Shown piece by piece: positions 22,957 to 32,319 of a stretch of 64,000 nucleotides of DNA; the stretch's first letter is position 1; each line of letters begins with the position of its first letter. Source of the stretch: Amphimedon queenslandica (taxonomy: Eukaryota; Porifera; Demospongiae; Haplosclerida; Niphatidae). Both the position numbers and the translations under genes were made by a program. The stretch covers positions 339,752 through 403,751 of the forward strand of contig NW_003546254.1 in NCBI RefSeq assembly GCF_000090795.2, given 5' to 3'. Under the pieces are notes generated by a model. That model was not told where the DNA came from. It worked only from the letters and a program-made list of their open reading frames with translations, and made no database searches.

Positions 22957-25595
22957 ATTTCTAACCCATTTCTCATTGGTCGCTCTTGATGTTAGCTCAT
23001 CAATTATCAAACCGACTACCAGTGGATCTGAAGCCCCGCCTACTTCTGAATCCTCATAACGAATATGAATATTGTTAAATGTTACCTAAATGTACATGTA
23101 CATGTATAATGTACAGAACATAAAATCAAATCTCCCTCCATGTACATCTCTCAGTCTCTTCCTTCCTACACATACAGATGCCCTTGGCTCTTTGGAACAA
23201 GTAGTTGTTCTTTACCTTGTACTAAAGCTAGTACTGTATATCCTTAAATAGAAGCCGCATGCAAATAAACACTGGGATAGCAATACAATTCAAGTACGAG
23301 AGCACTAAAGTGCATACCCTCGCCACAATCTGTGTAAAAATTATAATAGATTAAGAGAAAAATAATTAGTGAAAGTTTTGAGACAAAAAAGAAGCTTCAG
23401 CATGTAAAAACTTAGTGAATGTTCTGAGACAGAGAATTTTTTGTTTTTTAGACAGAAAAGAAGCTCCAGCATGCTTGCTGCACTGCATGCTGCAGCAATG
23501 TCAAGGTGTGGCTGCAATGAAGGTGTGGCTCAATCAAGCCATGCTCCACCCGCACACACAGTAATGGTGGCACATGGCCCTAAGTGGTGAAGAAAGCTTT
23601 AGTTTTTCTTGATTTTTAAACAGTTTAGCATACATTTGTTAGGCTCTATTTGTTGCATACATATGTATTTTGAGCCCCTGATGTTTAAAGACTCTGGCCG
23701 CTACTTCGGGAGAAGAGAGCCTCGTGTAAACTCACAAAAGTATGAATTTTTGGGCTACCATATCTTTAAAACGAAGATGATTGGAGCAATTCCTCTCATA
23801 TTAATGAAAGATGAGGCTTTGCTTTATTGTTTTATCTACCCAGTTGCTTTTTTGCTCTCACTATGAAAGAGTTGTCGGGGAACCGACCTACGTTTGGTGA
23901 CTTTGCCAGCTTCTTACTCCACGGAAAAGAAAAATATAGCATTGCCAAGACGGAGAATAACTTTCTCTAGAGCCAGTGTTGATTATAAGACTCTTGAGGA
24001 CTAGACTAGAAAGCAGTGTCAGCTCAAAAGTGGAGATCAAGCGAACACACACACACACACACACAGACAAAACGACTGCTTTACCCTCGCTTTACGCCTA
24101 CACGTGGCTCGGGTAATAAATGCACAAAAAGTAGCCTTGAAGTGACTCAGTAGTCTTGTGGATACTGTCTAAAGTTCCTGAAGTCAAATGCGTGATGTTT
24201 TCGAGGTCCAAATACCATTTTAGCAGGTTTTTGTTTCAGGAAATACGGTACATACTTTTATACATACATGTACACTGTATATTATGTGGTGCAATAGTTA
24301 CTTTGCTTTATTTAAAAAGGTATCTGCTAATAAAAAATTCCATTAATGTACTTAATTCTCCTTCTGTTTATCTTTCTTTCTATACAACTATCTTAATTCC
24401 CACTCTACTGTCATTCACTTTCATTCGCTCTCTTTCTCTCCATTACATACCTGTAGACCATCAGCTATTGATGAGGTGAAAGAGCTAGCAAAAGATGACC
24501 AGAGTGATGATGAGCCTCCTTGTTGCTCTTCCCTCCATTTCTGTTCCATGGCAGAGAGTTTCCCTTCTTTCTTTAACTGTGCAGATTCTTTCTCTTCATC
24601 CGGATCAAACTAAAAAAAGAGAGAGAGAGAGGATGACACAGTCAATATGCACCACATCACTTACAATCAATAACGTAAATTATCACTTCACAATAATTAT
24701 GATGCATTATTTTTAACTGCATGTACTATTTTAGCATTTTGATGCATTGGAGGTTTGGCTCTACATACACTTTAGTCTACTGTGCATTTTTCTATGATAC
24801 ATTAACTTTACATGTGTGTGTGTGTGTCATTTTTATATTTTGTCTGATCTCTTATTAAACTCATTAAAATAAGCACACACAATTAAAAGTGATATTAAAG
24901 TGACATACATGTACTGTACCTTATTTAAATTAGGTGGTCCAGCTACAAGGTATAGCCTATCAATTTCTATCAGCCACTTCCGATCATTGAAATACCTCAT
25001 TGGCATTTGTAACTTAAGCCTACCAAGATATCCTAAAAGAGAGGGAGGGAGGGAAAGGTTTCATCAAACAAGGTCCAATCTTCATATTCGCCACTGGAAA
25101 CCACACCCTGTACTATAGCTTTACAGGGTTCAAATCATTCTGACCTCGATTCTGACTGATTCATATTTCCCCATTACCACCCTATGAACTATGGTAGTTT
25201 TCATTAATCATATACACAGTTCATACTGTCTAATTAAACAAAGCTGCCAGTCTACAGCAAGCCCACTGACCTATTTAATGGGAAACTATGAATCTTTTTA
25301 TTGGGTAGCCTAAATGCTTAAAGCTCAATTTTTCTTCCAGTAGCAAATATGGAGATAGATACTTTACTCTTACCAGCTTTGACTTCAATTGGTAGCTTTA
25401 GTTTATCTAGTGCATCCTTTTTCAGGACAAGGTTATCAAACACAATTGCACCTGTTGTAAGAAAATGAGGAAGCTCTCCCTCTCGCCCTCTCCCTTACCT
25501 GAGAAGAGGCCTATATTGAGCTGGTCAGTGTTTAAGTTTCCGACATACTCGGCTACGTATGTGTTCAGAAACCAGGCAGCCAATCTCTCCAGCAT
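4204..25595 (-). CDS. VPS13D: VPS13D-like bridge lipid-transfer protein, C-terminus not found
   Basis: A 37-exon model from the ATG at 25595. Counting the duplicated block once, it encodes about 2,989 residues with every junction in phase. The N-terminus (MLERLAAWFLN, NLNTDQL, LVLKKDALDKLKLPIEVKAG) is a chorein domain closer to VPS13D than to VPS13A/C as I recall them. A UBA domain lies near residues 2530-2588; among VPS13 paralogues a UBA is specific to VPS13D. VAB-type beta repeats follow (2640-2989). VPS13 proteins form a hydrophobic groove that moves lipids between membranes, and VPS13D acts at ER, mitochondria and peroxisomes. Human VPS13D is about 4,390 residues, so the rest of VAB, the APT1/ATG2_C region and the PH domain are missing. 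The last exon ends in a normal donor (phase 2) at 4204 with no acceptable following exon in the window. Confidence 0.9.
6605..6780 (-). other. VPS13D: VPS13D exon 32 encoding the UBA domain
   Basis: The exon encodes KLVKRLLPLGFTRTAILKEL then NMVALQLLEE: three short helices with the LGF loop in the place of the MGF loop of ubiquitin-associated domains. A basic, charged helix (EERKALEEKDQTKQK) follows. In human VPS13D a UBA at a similar position (about residue 2630) binds ubiquitin chains and matters for mitochondrial clearance. Here it falls near residue 2530, supporting orthology. Confidence 0.85.
7589..7755. mobile_element. Fragment of the CAGGGTTT dispersed element
   Basis: In a VPS13D intron. 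It matches the right third of the element at 9315-9824 (GTCTTTGGCC, AGCAACTTGACAAT, GAGCACTATGC) but is shorter and diverged. Confidence 0.5.
8813..9018. mobile_element. GTTCTGCCTA-family inverted-repeat element, copy 1
   Basis: About 206 bp with ends GTTC(A/T)GCCTATGGTGG and CTAGGCAGAACC. Two further copies lie at 21271-21462 and 61525-61728 with a shared interior (AACCAACCAGTTCATCACTTAG and similar). There is no protein; the open frames inside differ between copies. It lies in a VPS13D intron and reaches within about 40 bases of exon 25. Confidence 0.75.
9315..9824. mobile_element. CAGGGTTT-family element, about 510 bp, full-length copy
   Basis: The ends CAGGGTTTACCATA and its inverted counterpart (ATGCCAAAACCCTG) form a terminal inverted repeat. 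The interior holds two diverged copies of a GATACAC...AAATTATAAAAAT...GAATTCTCT module. A second full-length copy is at 37625-38141. Pieces occur at 7589-7755, 20286-20580, 39634-39966 and 46777-46915. It looks like a non-autonomous DNA element. Confidence 0.7.
12394..14706 (-). other. VPS13D: VPS13D exon 18, a single 2,313-nt exon
   Basis: One uninterrupted phase 1 to phase 1 exon encodes about residues 1074-1844, while the other exons average about 190 nt. It includes LQFSISRNE and VPSIVYTHSVNFIYH, typical of the VPS13 repeating-groove region, plus long low-complexity Ser/Thr/Pro linkers (for example around TPYSHTPSLG). The lack of introns over 2.3 kb inside such a fragmented gene suggests intron loss, perhaps by cDNA-mediated conversion, or an ancient large exon. 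Confidence 0.85.
14922..17012 (-). repeat. VPS13D: Duplicated VPS13D block, copy 1
   Basis: Exons: a partial exon 12 (17012-16958), then 16876-16738, 16685-16557, 16347-16272, 16145-15800 and 15466-15080. Each is the same length as its copy-2 counterpart except the 346-nt exon 16 (349 nt in copy 2, one codon more). Splicing copy-2 exon 17 (phase 1) to copy-1 exon 12 (phase 0) would break the frame, so both copies cannot be read in series in the normal order. This favours an assembly artefact over a real tandem duplication. Copy 1 lacks the MITE and shows the empty site GACTACATAATT near 16259-16270. Confidence 0.85.
17013..17022. other. Assembly gap of 10 N
   Basis: Ten Ns separate the two copies of the duplicated block. 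The gap falls inside the copy-1 version of exon 12, whose upstream part and acceptor are missing. It is a scaffold join, not real sequence. Confidence 0.98.
17024..19331 (-). repeat. VPS13D: Duplicated VPS13D block, copy 2 (probable second haplotype)
   Basis: Contains exons at 19382-19277 (partly), 19178-19040, 18987-18859, 18662-18587, 18267-17919 and 17596-17210, all with intact splice sites. It aligns from end to end with 14922-17012. The differences are scattered substitutions, small indels and one 219-bp MITE (18357-18575). Protein differences between copies are few (for example TDTGP versus TETGP, ILSPL versus VLGPL, DQSII versus DQNII, LTQIQ versus LTQTQ). Such divergence is what two alleles of a highly heterozygous animal would show. 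Confidence 0.85.
18357..18575. mobile_element. 219-bp MITE present in only one copy of the VPS13D block
   Basis: The terminal inverted repeat CCTTAA(A/G)G-T-(G/T)-ACTTTTAA is about 28 bases long and ends at GCGGGTAC. TA flanks it at 18355-18356 and 18576-18577. Copy 1 of the block has the clean empty site (single TA), which fixes the boundaries and the 2-bp target duplication. It lies in an intron close to the exon at 18587. Confidence 0.9.
20286..20580. mobile_element. Fragment of the CAGGGTTT dispersed element
   Basis: Begins CAGGGTTTCAATACAAGGCA and continues with CATGCTTCATGAGCTGACAAG and AAAAATTATTAAAATT modules seen at 9315-9824. The right end is eroded. It lies in a VPS13D intron. Confidence 0.55.
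21271..21462. mobile_element. GTTCTGCCTA-family inverted-repeat element, copy 2
   Basis: Ends GTTCTGCCTATGGTGG and CTAGGCAGAACC, with the same interior and orientation as 8813-9018. It lies in a VPS13D intron. Confidence 0.75.
23317..24113. mobile_element. Candidate 800-bp non-autonomous TA element in VPS13D intron 4
   Basis: The left end CCCTCGCCAC and right end GTGGCTCGGG are imperfect inverted repeats, each bordered by TA (23315-23316, 24114-24115). The interior contains AAGCTCCAGCATGC repeats, a CA microsatellite and a plus-strand open frame of 85 codons that I do not recognise. A single copy is seen here, so the boundaries are tentative. Confidence 0.45.
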
Positions 25596-25863
25596 GTTCT
25601 CTCTGCCAAAAAGTGCTGACTGTTGACTCTGGGCGTAGTTACAAACACGTGGATGATGATTTGATCCATCCCATTTGAGCCTAGGATATACTAACGTGAC
25701 CTGTAATTTACTAATGTATTAAGAATTAATTATTACAAGTGGGTAGATATTTTAACTTCAGAAATTTCTTTCAGTAAGACAAAAGTATTTAATACAATAG
25801 TCAACATGCAATACTTTCATCTTGCAAATACACACACACACATACATGTATAAAACTAAAGTA

Positions 25864-28197
25864 TCAGTTTGCTTTATGAATTAAATTTTCATAAAATTCA
25901 GTTATTGCTTGTCTCTGATGAGAGTTCATTCTTATCTGTGGTCTTTTTCTCTCGATGAAATCAATAGCATCATCAGGGACCATCTTGTACCTCTAAATAA
26001 ACATTAAAAATTACAATATCAATAAATATTTTACCAAACCAGACCACTAGGCACTAGCTAAAGTATTTTATAGTATTTATAGTATTTTTATAGTATTTTT
26101 TTGGCATACGCTTTTTGCTTGTGATTTTTTATTTGAAGTTGTATACTACTTTAGTACATGTAAATCTAGTAAGAAATTGTGACGAATTAGCTTAGAAATC
26201 TTCAAAACACTGACAGACAATATTGTAGTCTAAACATCATCAAATGAAAAATTAAAGAAACCAATCCCCACTAAACGACAAATTGCTTAAAATTAGCCTA
26301 TATGCATTTTGTCTACATTGATATAACCACTAACATTCCCCCACATATCATACCTTCATAACATAGCATGCTACAACTGTTGCACTCCTTCCTTTACCAG
26401 CTTTACAGTGTACATACACTGAGCTCTTGTTCAATCTCTCCCTATCAATCACAAATAGACCGTCAGCGATGTGCTTCTGAGTAGGAGGAGTGAAATCCCA
26501 AGTTGGATATACATACTGCTTTACTCCATTCTTCTCCCAATCCTAATAATCAAACTCAAAGTGAATACAGGCTAAATCCATACAATAAATTTTCGTTTAC
26601 AAGTAGCAATAAATTTTGCTCACAAGGTAGCCAAAATAATTATTTTTAACAAGCGTTTAAAGAAATAAAAATGTTACTGTAACTACCAGGAACAATTCTA
26701 TGGCTAAAATTTTAACCCAATTCCACTGCATCATAAATAGCATCTCAAGTGTGAATAAGAGTTATGACTTGCAACAAAATAAATGTAAAATTTTTCGTAA
26801 ACGGAAGTATAAATATATACAATACCATATAGTACTTTAATGTGACAGGGTTTTATTCTGATGATTGGAAATTTGCAAGCGAAATTGCCCGCCAATCATT
26901 AAACATGCTCAGTAATGCAGGTGTACACAAAAATTGCCAAATTAAAAAACTACCAATTACATTTTACAGCAAACTGTCAAAATAAAGCACCGCCAAAATA
27001 AATCACTTGAACAATGTAAAGTAAAATTGTTAGCGTCTTAGTACATCAGGTTTAGCAATACCTGGACCTCAAAAAAATTTACAGCATATAAATAAATAAT
27101 CACTACTACCTGTCAGAACTATAATACACCTCAGTCATAAAATGCAATTGTTATGGACGTGCTGATTTTGATACAAAGGATGACAGTTATTGTTATTCAT
27201 ACCAATAACACTACACACCATTATCACATGTACATGTATACGATTGATGTTAACTACAAACCTTTAAACTATTAGTAAAGAGCTTTAGTTCATAATCTTG
27301 ATTATAAGAGAGGACTGCCCTCACTTTCTCTCCCTCTACCAACTAAGAGAAGGAAAGAAACAAATAGATTTACTGTAAGTGAAAAACACCACAAAATTAA
27401 TAAAAATAGCTTTTACTCAATACAGATCATCCTTATATTACAGACCCTATTGGGCGTTTAACTTCTGCAAGCAACTATAGATAGAGTCACTCGGGGCTAT
27501 TCTGACCAATTTCTGTAATTAAATTATAACGGTCAAAGGACCGGTTTCCTAGTTGACCATTATACAGAGGTTCCACTGTAATTGCATGCAACAATTATAA
27601 TGAATTAGGACAATAGTGAGAGTTCTTTAAAATGCTAAAGTTACATATGAATTGACGTCATTGTCACTCCACATACATGTACAAAAGATGGGGTCACATA
27701 AAGAAAATGGCACCAGAAGAGGTGTGGCACACTACCATATAGCTAAAATTTTTTGTGGCCCAAAATTTTCGTGGATTTCGCATTTTTTTCAAAACCCACG
27801 AAAATAAAATCCGCAAAAATTGATTTTATATGGTTTAAGATGGCCAAATACCACAAAAATTAAAGCCATAAAATTGATTTTTGGACGGATCCACAAAAAT
27901 TTTCCGCTATATGGTATGTATATCTAGTTTTAGTTAGAGGTTAGAACATATGTTACTTTAGCTGTGGTGTGATTTTCTGTTACAATTATTCACCTCTTTA
28001 GTCATACTTCTGAAAGGTAGTGCCCCTAATATAACTGTGTCATCGATCCTATCGTACCAGTTGGTGATAGAGACTTTCTGTTTGAATATTAGTCTGACTA
28101 GTGTTGGAAAGTAGAGGACACGAGCCAGTAGTCTGTGGAAAGCAGTCCCATACAAATATCTCGTCATTATTGCAGTCCAGATTGAAGAAAGAGACAT
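25864..28197 (-). CDS. PTPMT1: PTPMT1, mitochondrial phosphatidylglycerophosphate phosphatase
   Basis: Four exons (28197-27994, 27342-27262, 26542-26354, 25992-25864) join in phase 0 to give 200 residues; human PTPMT1 has 201. The N-terminal part (ARVLYFPTLVRLIF, WYDRIDDTVILGALPFRSMT) closely follows human PTPMT1. The P-loop is HCKAGKGRS with catalytic Cys near residue 141, and the acid-loop aspartate probably lies in YPTWDFTPP near 111. The enzyme dephosphorylates phosphatidylglycerophosphate in the mitochondrial matrix, a cardiolipin-pathway step. The ATG at 28197 was chosen because the frame upstream has no earlier ATG. The gene ends 268 bases before the VPS13D ATG, on the same strand. Confidence 0.92.
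26825..27025. mobile_element. Short dispersed element in PTPMT1 intron 2
   Basis: Begins TACCATATAGTACTTTAATG and shares, in inverted orientation, TTTGCTGTAAAATGTAATTGG and GTGTACAC(A/C)TGCATTACTGAGCATG-type strings with 44286-44470 in ALDH4A1. Ends are not firmly defined. Confidence 0.5.
27735..27914. mobile_element. 180-bp MITE with TA target duplication in PTPMT1 intron 1
   Basis: Inverted ends CCATATAGC and GCTATATGG, extending through AAAATTTTTTGTGG, are flanked by TA at 27733-27734 and 27915-27916. The interior is A/T-rich with CCACGAAAAT-type strings. No coding capacity. Confidence 0.75.
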
Positions 28198-29375
28198 TTG
28201 TTGCAAGCCTTGGAGGTAGTGGGGAAGAAGATAGAAGATGAATGATGAATCAGTGAATGACCTTATCAGTTATCAATACTATCACCTGTCTCTGTTAGAG
28301 GCCCACCCATTTAGAGGGTGGGCCAAACAGGAGTATAGATGCAGATAACTCCATTCCTTTATAGGGGGAAATGATCCTTTATTGATAATGTAATAGCACT
28401 AACTTTAAGATTGGGATCATTAGCTTTCATTATTCTAAGCATGCAACTGCAACAAAAAGACTCAAAATGGCAAAAAGAAGATTTGCCTACTTGTGCTACA
28501 ATGACTTTTTCTTGCAATTGCAAGCTTAGAATAATGAAAGCTAATGATCCCAATCTTTAAATTAGTGATATTACATTACAAGACATGAGAATAAAGGATC
28601 ATTTCCCCCTATAAAGGAATAGAGTTATCTGCATCTATGCGGCTAGGGCTGAGGCTATTATTTGAGAATAATTTTAAGAACAATGGGTCTAAATTTTAAC
28701 TGGGTAGAATAATAGCTTCAAAAGAGAATAGTGGGTGGAGTTTAAGAATAATGGGAGTGGTTTGCAGCAAAAATAATTAATATTCATGAAACTTATCAGC
28801 TCCCGTCATACATGTACATAACTCCATTCATTCATACATTAATGTTCTTTTTTTTCCTTTTTGGTTCCTGGTGTGTTTGCCAGGTTACCATCAGCACTCT
28901 ACTTCTCTGTGTTTTTCATTTTACTATTATGCTGTAAAGTTTATTAATAATAATAATTATATTCTTAATAATAATATATTCTTAATAATAGTTAACTACC
29001 CTAAAAAATCACTGCAGTTACACTTTAAACTACGTAATGTTATTAATAATTAGATTTATTGGGAAAGTAAAAAAACACTGTTTTAAAGGTGTGGCTCATG
29101 AATTTTTTGCTAATTTTTTTTTAGTGGACTGTGAATAAAAAATGTGTATTCCATTTATAAAATTATTTTGATTTCTTAAAACTTTCAATATTTTTACAAA
29201 GGCATTGCAATGGCGATGGACAGTTAAACATGTGTGTGGTATCTAGCCAATTTGTGAATGGATTTAGGTGTAATGTGTACTGGAGTTGGCAACCAACTGT
29301 TAGCCACTCCATTGTTCATAACTATAGTATCATAATATTTTATTGTCATATCATAGTGCTGGTTTTCCGGTTGCA
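28198..29375. other. Intergenic region between PTPMT1 and the methyltransferase
   Basis: Holds the PTPMT1 promoter side, the 304-bp hairpin, and AT-rich sequence with TAATAATAATT runs near 28940-29000. A possible untranslated 5' exon border for the next gene (ATCATAG) lies near 29349-29355. No gene is supported. Confidence 0.6.
28335..28638. mobile_element. 304-bp near-perfect hairpin (fold-back MITE)
   Basis: Two arms of about 115 bases are inverted copies of each other (outer end ATAGATGCAGATAACTC, further in TTTATAGGGGGAAATGATCC). They are separated by roughly 75 bases containing CAAAAAGACTC...TTGCCTACTTGTGC. Few mismatches suggest a recent origin. It lies upstream of PTPMT1 and could make a long dsRNA if transcribed. 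Confidence 0.8.
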
Positions 29376-30257
29376 ATGGCAGCAAAAGAGGCCACAGCTA
29401 TAGATGAACATGTACCAGGTAGCGAATATAAAAATGTTCTGTTCAGTGAGAACTTTTCAAAGAGCATGACAGATGATATTTGGACTAACACCACCTTCTA
29501 CACGTTCACTAATTTTGTGCTACAAGGAGAAAAAGATTATACTCTACAAGGTGCTTCTGTCCTTGACTTGGGATGTGGTGGTGGTTTGTTTTCTCGTTGG
29601 GCAGCTGCGCAAGGAGCTTCTAAAGTTGTTGGAATCGATCTATCAGAGGAGCAAATTGCTGTTGCTTGCAAAATGGATGAAGACAATGATGGTCACCATT
29701 CATCTGGTATTGAGTACTATACTAAGGATGTGATAGACATTAAAACTCCGGAATATGGCGAGTTCGATGTCATCATAGCTGTCCACTTGCTTTGTTACGC
29801 AGATAACCCTGAAAAGCTGCAGCGTATGCTTCAAGCTGTGTCGGTTTGTTTGAAAAAGGGCGGCCGTTGCATAGGAGTACGTGAATGTCTTGATTCTGCT
29901 TTAAAAGGTCCAGTGTCAATGAAAATGAAGGAAGAAATAAAGAATGGGCCAATGCTTGCATACCAGATAATACCACAGTCAGATGAAATTGTCGACAGCA
30001 AAGATTGTGATGATTTTTGTGCTTGCATTAATGAGTTTCGAAGTTCAGATGGCTCAATCATTAAATTCAAAAATTACGCAGTTAGCGAATCAACAATGAT
30101 TAAAATGTTCAATGATGCTGGCTTTGAAGTGAATGCCTGTGGGCCAATGTTGACTTGCTCTCCAGAGGGAAAAAAGATGTTTCCACCTAATTTTATTGAC
30201 AAAGTTACAAATAATTATGGAAAATTGTTGTGGTACTTTGATATTACTAAGAATTAA
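29376..30257 (+). CDS. Class I SAM-dependent methyltransferase, single exon
   Basis: 293 residues from the ATG at 29376; upstream in-frame sequence has no ATG. Motif I is VLDLGCGGG (residues 62-70). The acidic strand-2 end VVGIDLSEEQI is followed by FDVIIAVHLLCYA (motif IV region) and LKKGGRCIGVRECL, giving a Rossmann methyltransferase of the Methyltransf_11/25 type. The substrate cannot be told. The C-terminal half (DEIVDSKDCDDFCACINEF, KMFNDAGFEV) resembles small-molecule or lipid methyltransferases. It has no introns among multi-exon neighbours, which could mean retroposition or acquisition from a bacterium. Codon use looks AT-rich like its neighbours. No upstream ribosome-type signal is expected in this eukaryotic setting. 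Confidence 0.75.
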   Translation: MAAKEATAIDEHVPGSEYKNVLFSENFSKSMTDDIWTNTTFYTFTNFVLQGEKDYTLQGASVLDLGCGGGLFSRWAAAQGASKVVGIDLSEEQIAVACKMDEDNDGHHSSGIEYYTKDVIDIKTPEYGEFDVIIAVHLLCYADNPEKLQRMLQAVSVCLKKGGRCIGVRECLDSALKGPVSMKMKEEIKNGPMLAYQIIPQSDEIVDSKDCDDFCACINEFRSSDGSIIKFKNYAVSESTMIKMFNDAGFEVNACGPMLTCSPEGKKMFPPNFIDKVTNNYGKLLWYFDITKN

Positions 30258-30595
30258 TTAGGATTGATTAATTTATGCTGCAATTTTGTTTTTCTTCATT
30301 TTTGAATGAGTCTAACACCTGGTTTCCATAAATTTGTACAACAGCCTTGCAGCCTTGTTGCAACAATGAACAATTCTGAAAACAACAGACAACCACCACA
30401 AGTATAATGGTAAAGGCAGGTTGTGGCTGTTGTCTGAATTCTGTGATTAGCACATCTATAGTGGCCAAGTGGTGTGAGAGCAACTTAGATCTGATAGCAC
30501 TGGCTGTTATATAGCTTACAGGCAACATCATGTGTTGCTTGATCACATCAAAGCATGATAAAAGGGCTTGGAAAGTGTTCAAAGAAACATTGTTA

Positions 30596-30762
30596 CAGTG
30601 ATTTTCCTTAAACTTGCATGATAGACAAGCAGAAGTGTGTTATGAACATGCCCTGTTGTGGTCAGTATTAAGTAGGTGCATCCATTTTATTTCTGACCAC
30701 AACAGGGCATGTTCATAACACATTTCTGCTTGCCTTTCATGCAAGTTTAAGGAAAAGCACTG
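30596..30762. mobile_element. 167-bp near-perfect hairpin MITE with TA duplication
   Basis: Arms of about 70 bases (outer end CAGTG(A/C)TTTTCCTTAAAC, inner end CCTGTTGTGGTCAG) are inverted copies with about six differences and a loop of about 27 bases. TA flanks it at 30594-30595 and 30763-30764. It sits about 100 bases upstream of the glycosyltransferase-like ATG, so it may affect that promoter. The remainder of 30258-30862 has no gene. Confidence 0.85.
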
Positions 30763-30862
30763 TAAATACTGTGGTGTTCTTGGCTTGACCTCATGGTCAT
30801 GAATACAATTAAAATAACCTGCCTTGTTTTTCCACCCACTTTTGATGCTGAAGATTATATCC

Positions 30863-32041
30863 ATGTCTTCTCTAAGGCCAATTTGGTGCCTTTGGTTTCT
30901 ATTAATATGCCTATCAGGTTTTGTAATATCGATTTGTTTCCATAAATGGTTTCCTGTTATATATCATCAACCTTATTTAAATAGGAGTTACCAGATAGTG
31001 AAGTCTAAACAGGATCCACATCATCTACTAGCAAATATTAATTCATCATTAACATTTCTACACAGCAAAAAACTTTTCATCTCTTCCTCTCGTTTTAAAA
31101 AGTCTCACTGGATGCAAAAACTTATGCATCATCTACAACAACACAATTCCAATCAAGTTATTTTGATAACAGCTGATCACTTGTATGAAGATATTTTGTT
31201 TAACTGGTTAGCTGCTGCTCATTTGAAAGCACATATTACCACACATGACGTACTTATTCTATCTCTTGATGATATACTATGCCAGACTTTGCTGGGCTAC
31301 GATATAGAAACTGTGTGTGTGAGAAAGCATGAAGTAATTGATTCATCTGCTGGAATGCATACTTCATTGTCACATGTATGGATCATTAGGTGCATGATAA
31401 CAAGACTCTTAAACTATTGGGGGTATGACGTACTCATGTTTGACTTAGATGCAGTGCTGCTCAAAGACCCTCGACCTTTATTTGAACAATTTAGACAGTC
31501 TGACATTATCGGATCACAGGGAAAATATCCGTTTGAATTAAGTCGTGAATGGGGTGGAGTAACACTCTGCATGGGTGCAGTTATGTTTAGAAGTACTCAC
31601 CAAACTGGTAAGCAGCATAAGTAACACTTAATAACAATAGTATCTACTGTTCGTTACATAGCAATATTCTGGGAAAACTCAAAATTGCTACACAGTAATG
31701 CACAAGATGATCAAGTAAGAGTTAACGAGCTCTTGCACCAGTCGGCTATTAAGTGGTTTGTAGCAAAAGATTGTCACGGCTTCTCTCATTGTACAGTTAC
31801 TGGTTTAACAAAGGAGGGACTCAATGTAACATTACTGTCGCAAGACATTATATGCCGGCAATCGTGCAAAAAAGATCACGGCTACTACATCTGGCACGGA
31901 CGTGCCTCTCGAAGCAATCCAAGTAAAATGTCCAAAGCTAGAGAAGGAGGTGCTTGGTTTTTACGTAAAGACTGGAAAAAAATACTGCACTCTACCAGTG
32001 TCACTGGAAATGATTTAATAGTTAAAATGAGCAATGAATAA
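30863..32041 (+). CDS. Type II membrane nucleotide-diphospho-sugar transferase-like protein
   Basis: Two exons (30863-31607, 31662-32041) separated by a 54-bp intron; 374 residues. An alternative ATG at 30845 would add six residues. A short basic N-terminus is followed by a signal anchor (WCLWFLLICLSGFVISICF), as in Golgi glycosyltransferases. The catalytic-type region contains HDVLILSLDD and YDVLMFDLDAVLLKDP near residue 195, the DxD context of the PF03407 family (plant RRA/XEG113-type, animal homologues uncharacterised). It continues GGVTLCMGAVMFRST and ends YYIWHGRASRSNPSK. Lumenal sugar transfer is the likely role; donor and acceptor are unknown. A polyadenylation signal follows at 32068. 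Confidence 0.75.
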
Positions 32042-32067
32042 AAATTATTTTATTGTTTGATAATAGA

Positions 32068-32073
32068 AATAAA
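32068..32073 (+). terminator. Polyadenylation signal AATAAA of the glycosyltransferase-like gene
   Basis: Canonical hexamer 27 bases after the stop codon at 32041. Confidence 0.5.
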
Positions 32074-32319
32074 ATTAATACTTATGGGGAATACTCTCAT
32101 CATCAAATCAGTTTAATGCTGTATAACGCAAAATTTGAAATTTTTATAAATTTAGCAGATTTTACAATTCTTTGAAAATTTATGACAATAATTATTCATT
32201 ACAATACAAGACAGCAGTGTAATTTTAATCTAAAAAGAATTGATTTTTGGGAAAATTCGCCAAAGTTACAGACCTCAAAAATTCTGTAATGGGAAATTAT
32301 GACAACAATAATGATGTTA

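Larger units (their letters stand above)
19632..25595 (-). other. VPS13D: VPS13D exons 1-11, chorein domain and first lipid-groove repeats
   Basis: Exons: 25595-25499, 25451-25374, 25032-24920, 24609-24451, 23085-22966, 22662-22546, 22414-22077, 21810-21540, 20956-20663, 20232-20095, 19940-19632. Exons 1-3 give the chorein core, including LPIEVKAG and the GPPNLNK end. Exon 5 encodes VTFNNIHIRYED, the usual VPS13 beta-strand motif, and uses a weak donor (GTTAGA). Exon 6 has LVNLGVYWD and exon 8 has PGAWWRFAIESV and ILRRVAMHRIEKE, both recognisable VPS13 signatures. The large introns hold inverted-repeat elements (21271-21462, 23317-24113), a (TTA)n run near 22917-22955 and a CA run near 24042-24064. 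Confidence 0.85.

Noticed and set aside
29473-30070. Overlapping ORFs in other frames of the methyltransferase
   Set aside because: Shadows of a conserved coding frame, with no motif of their own.
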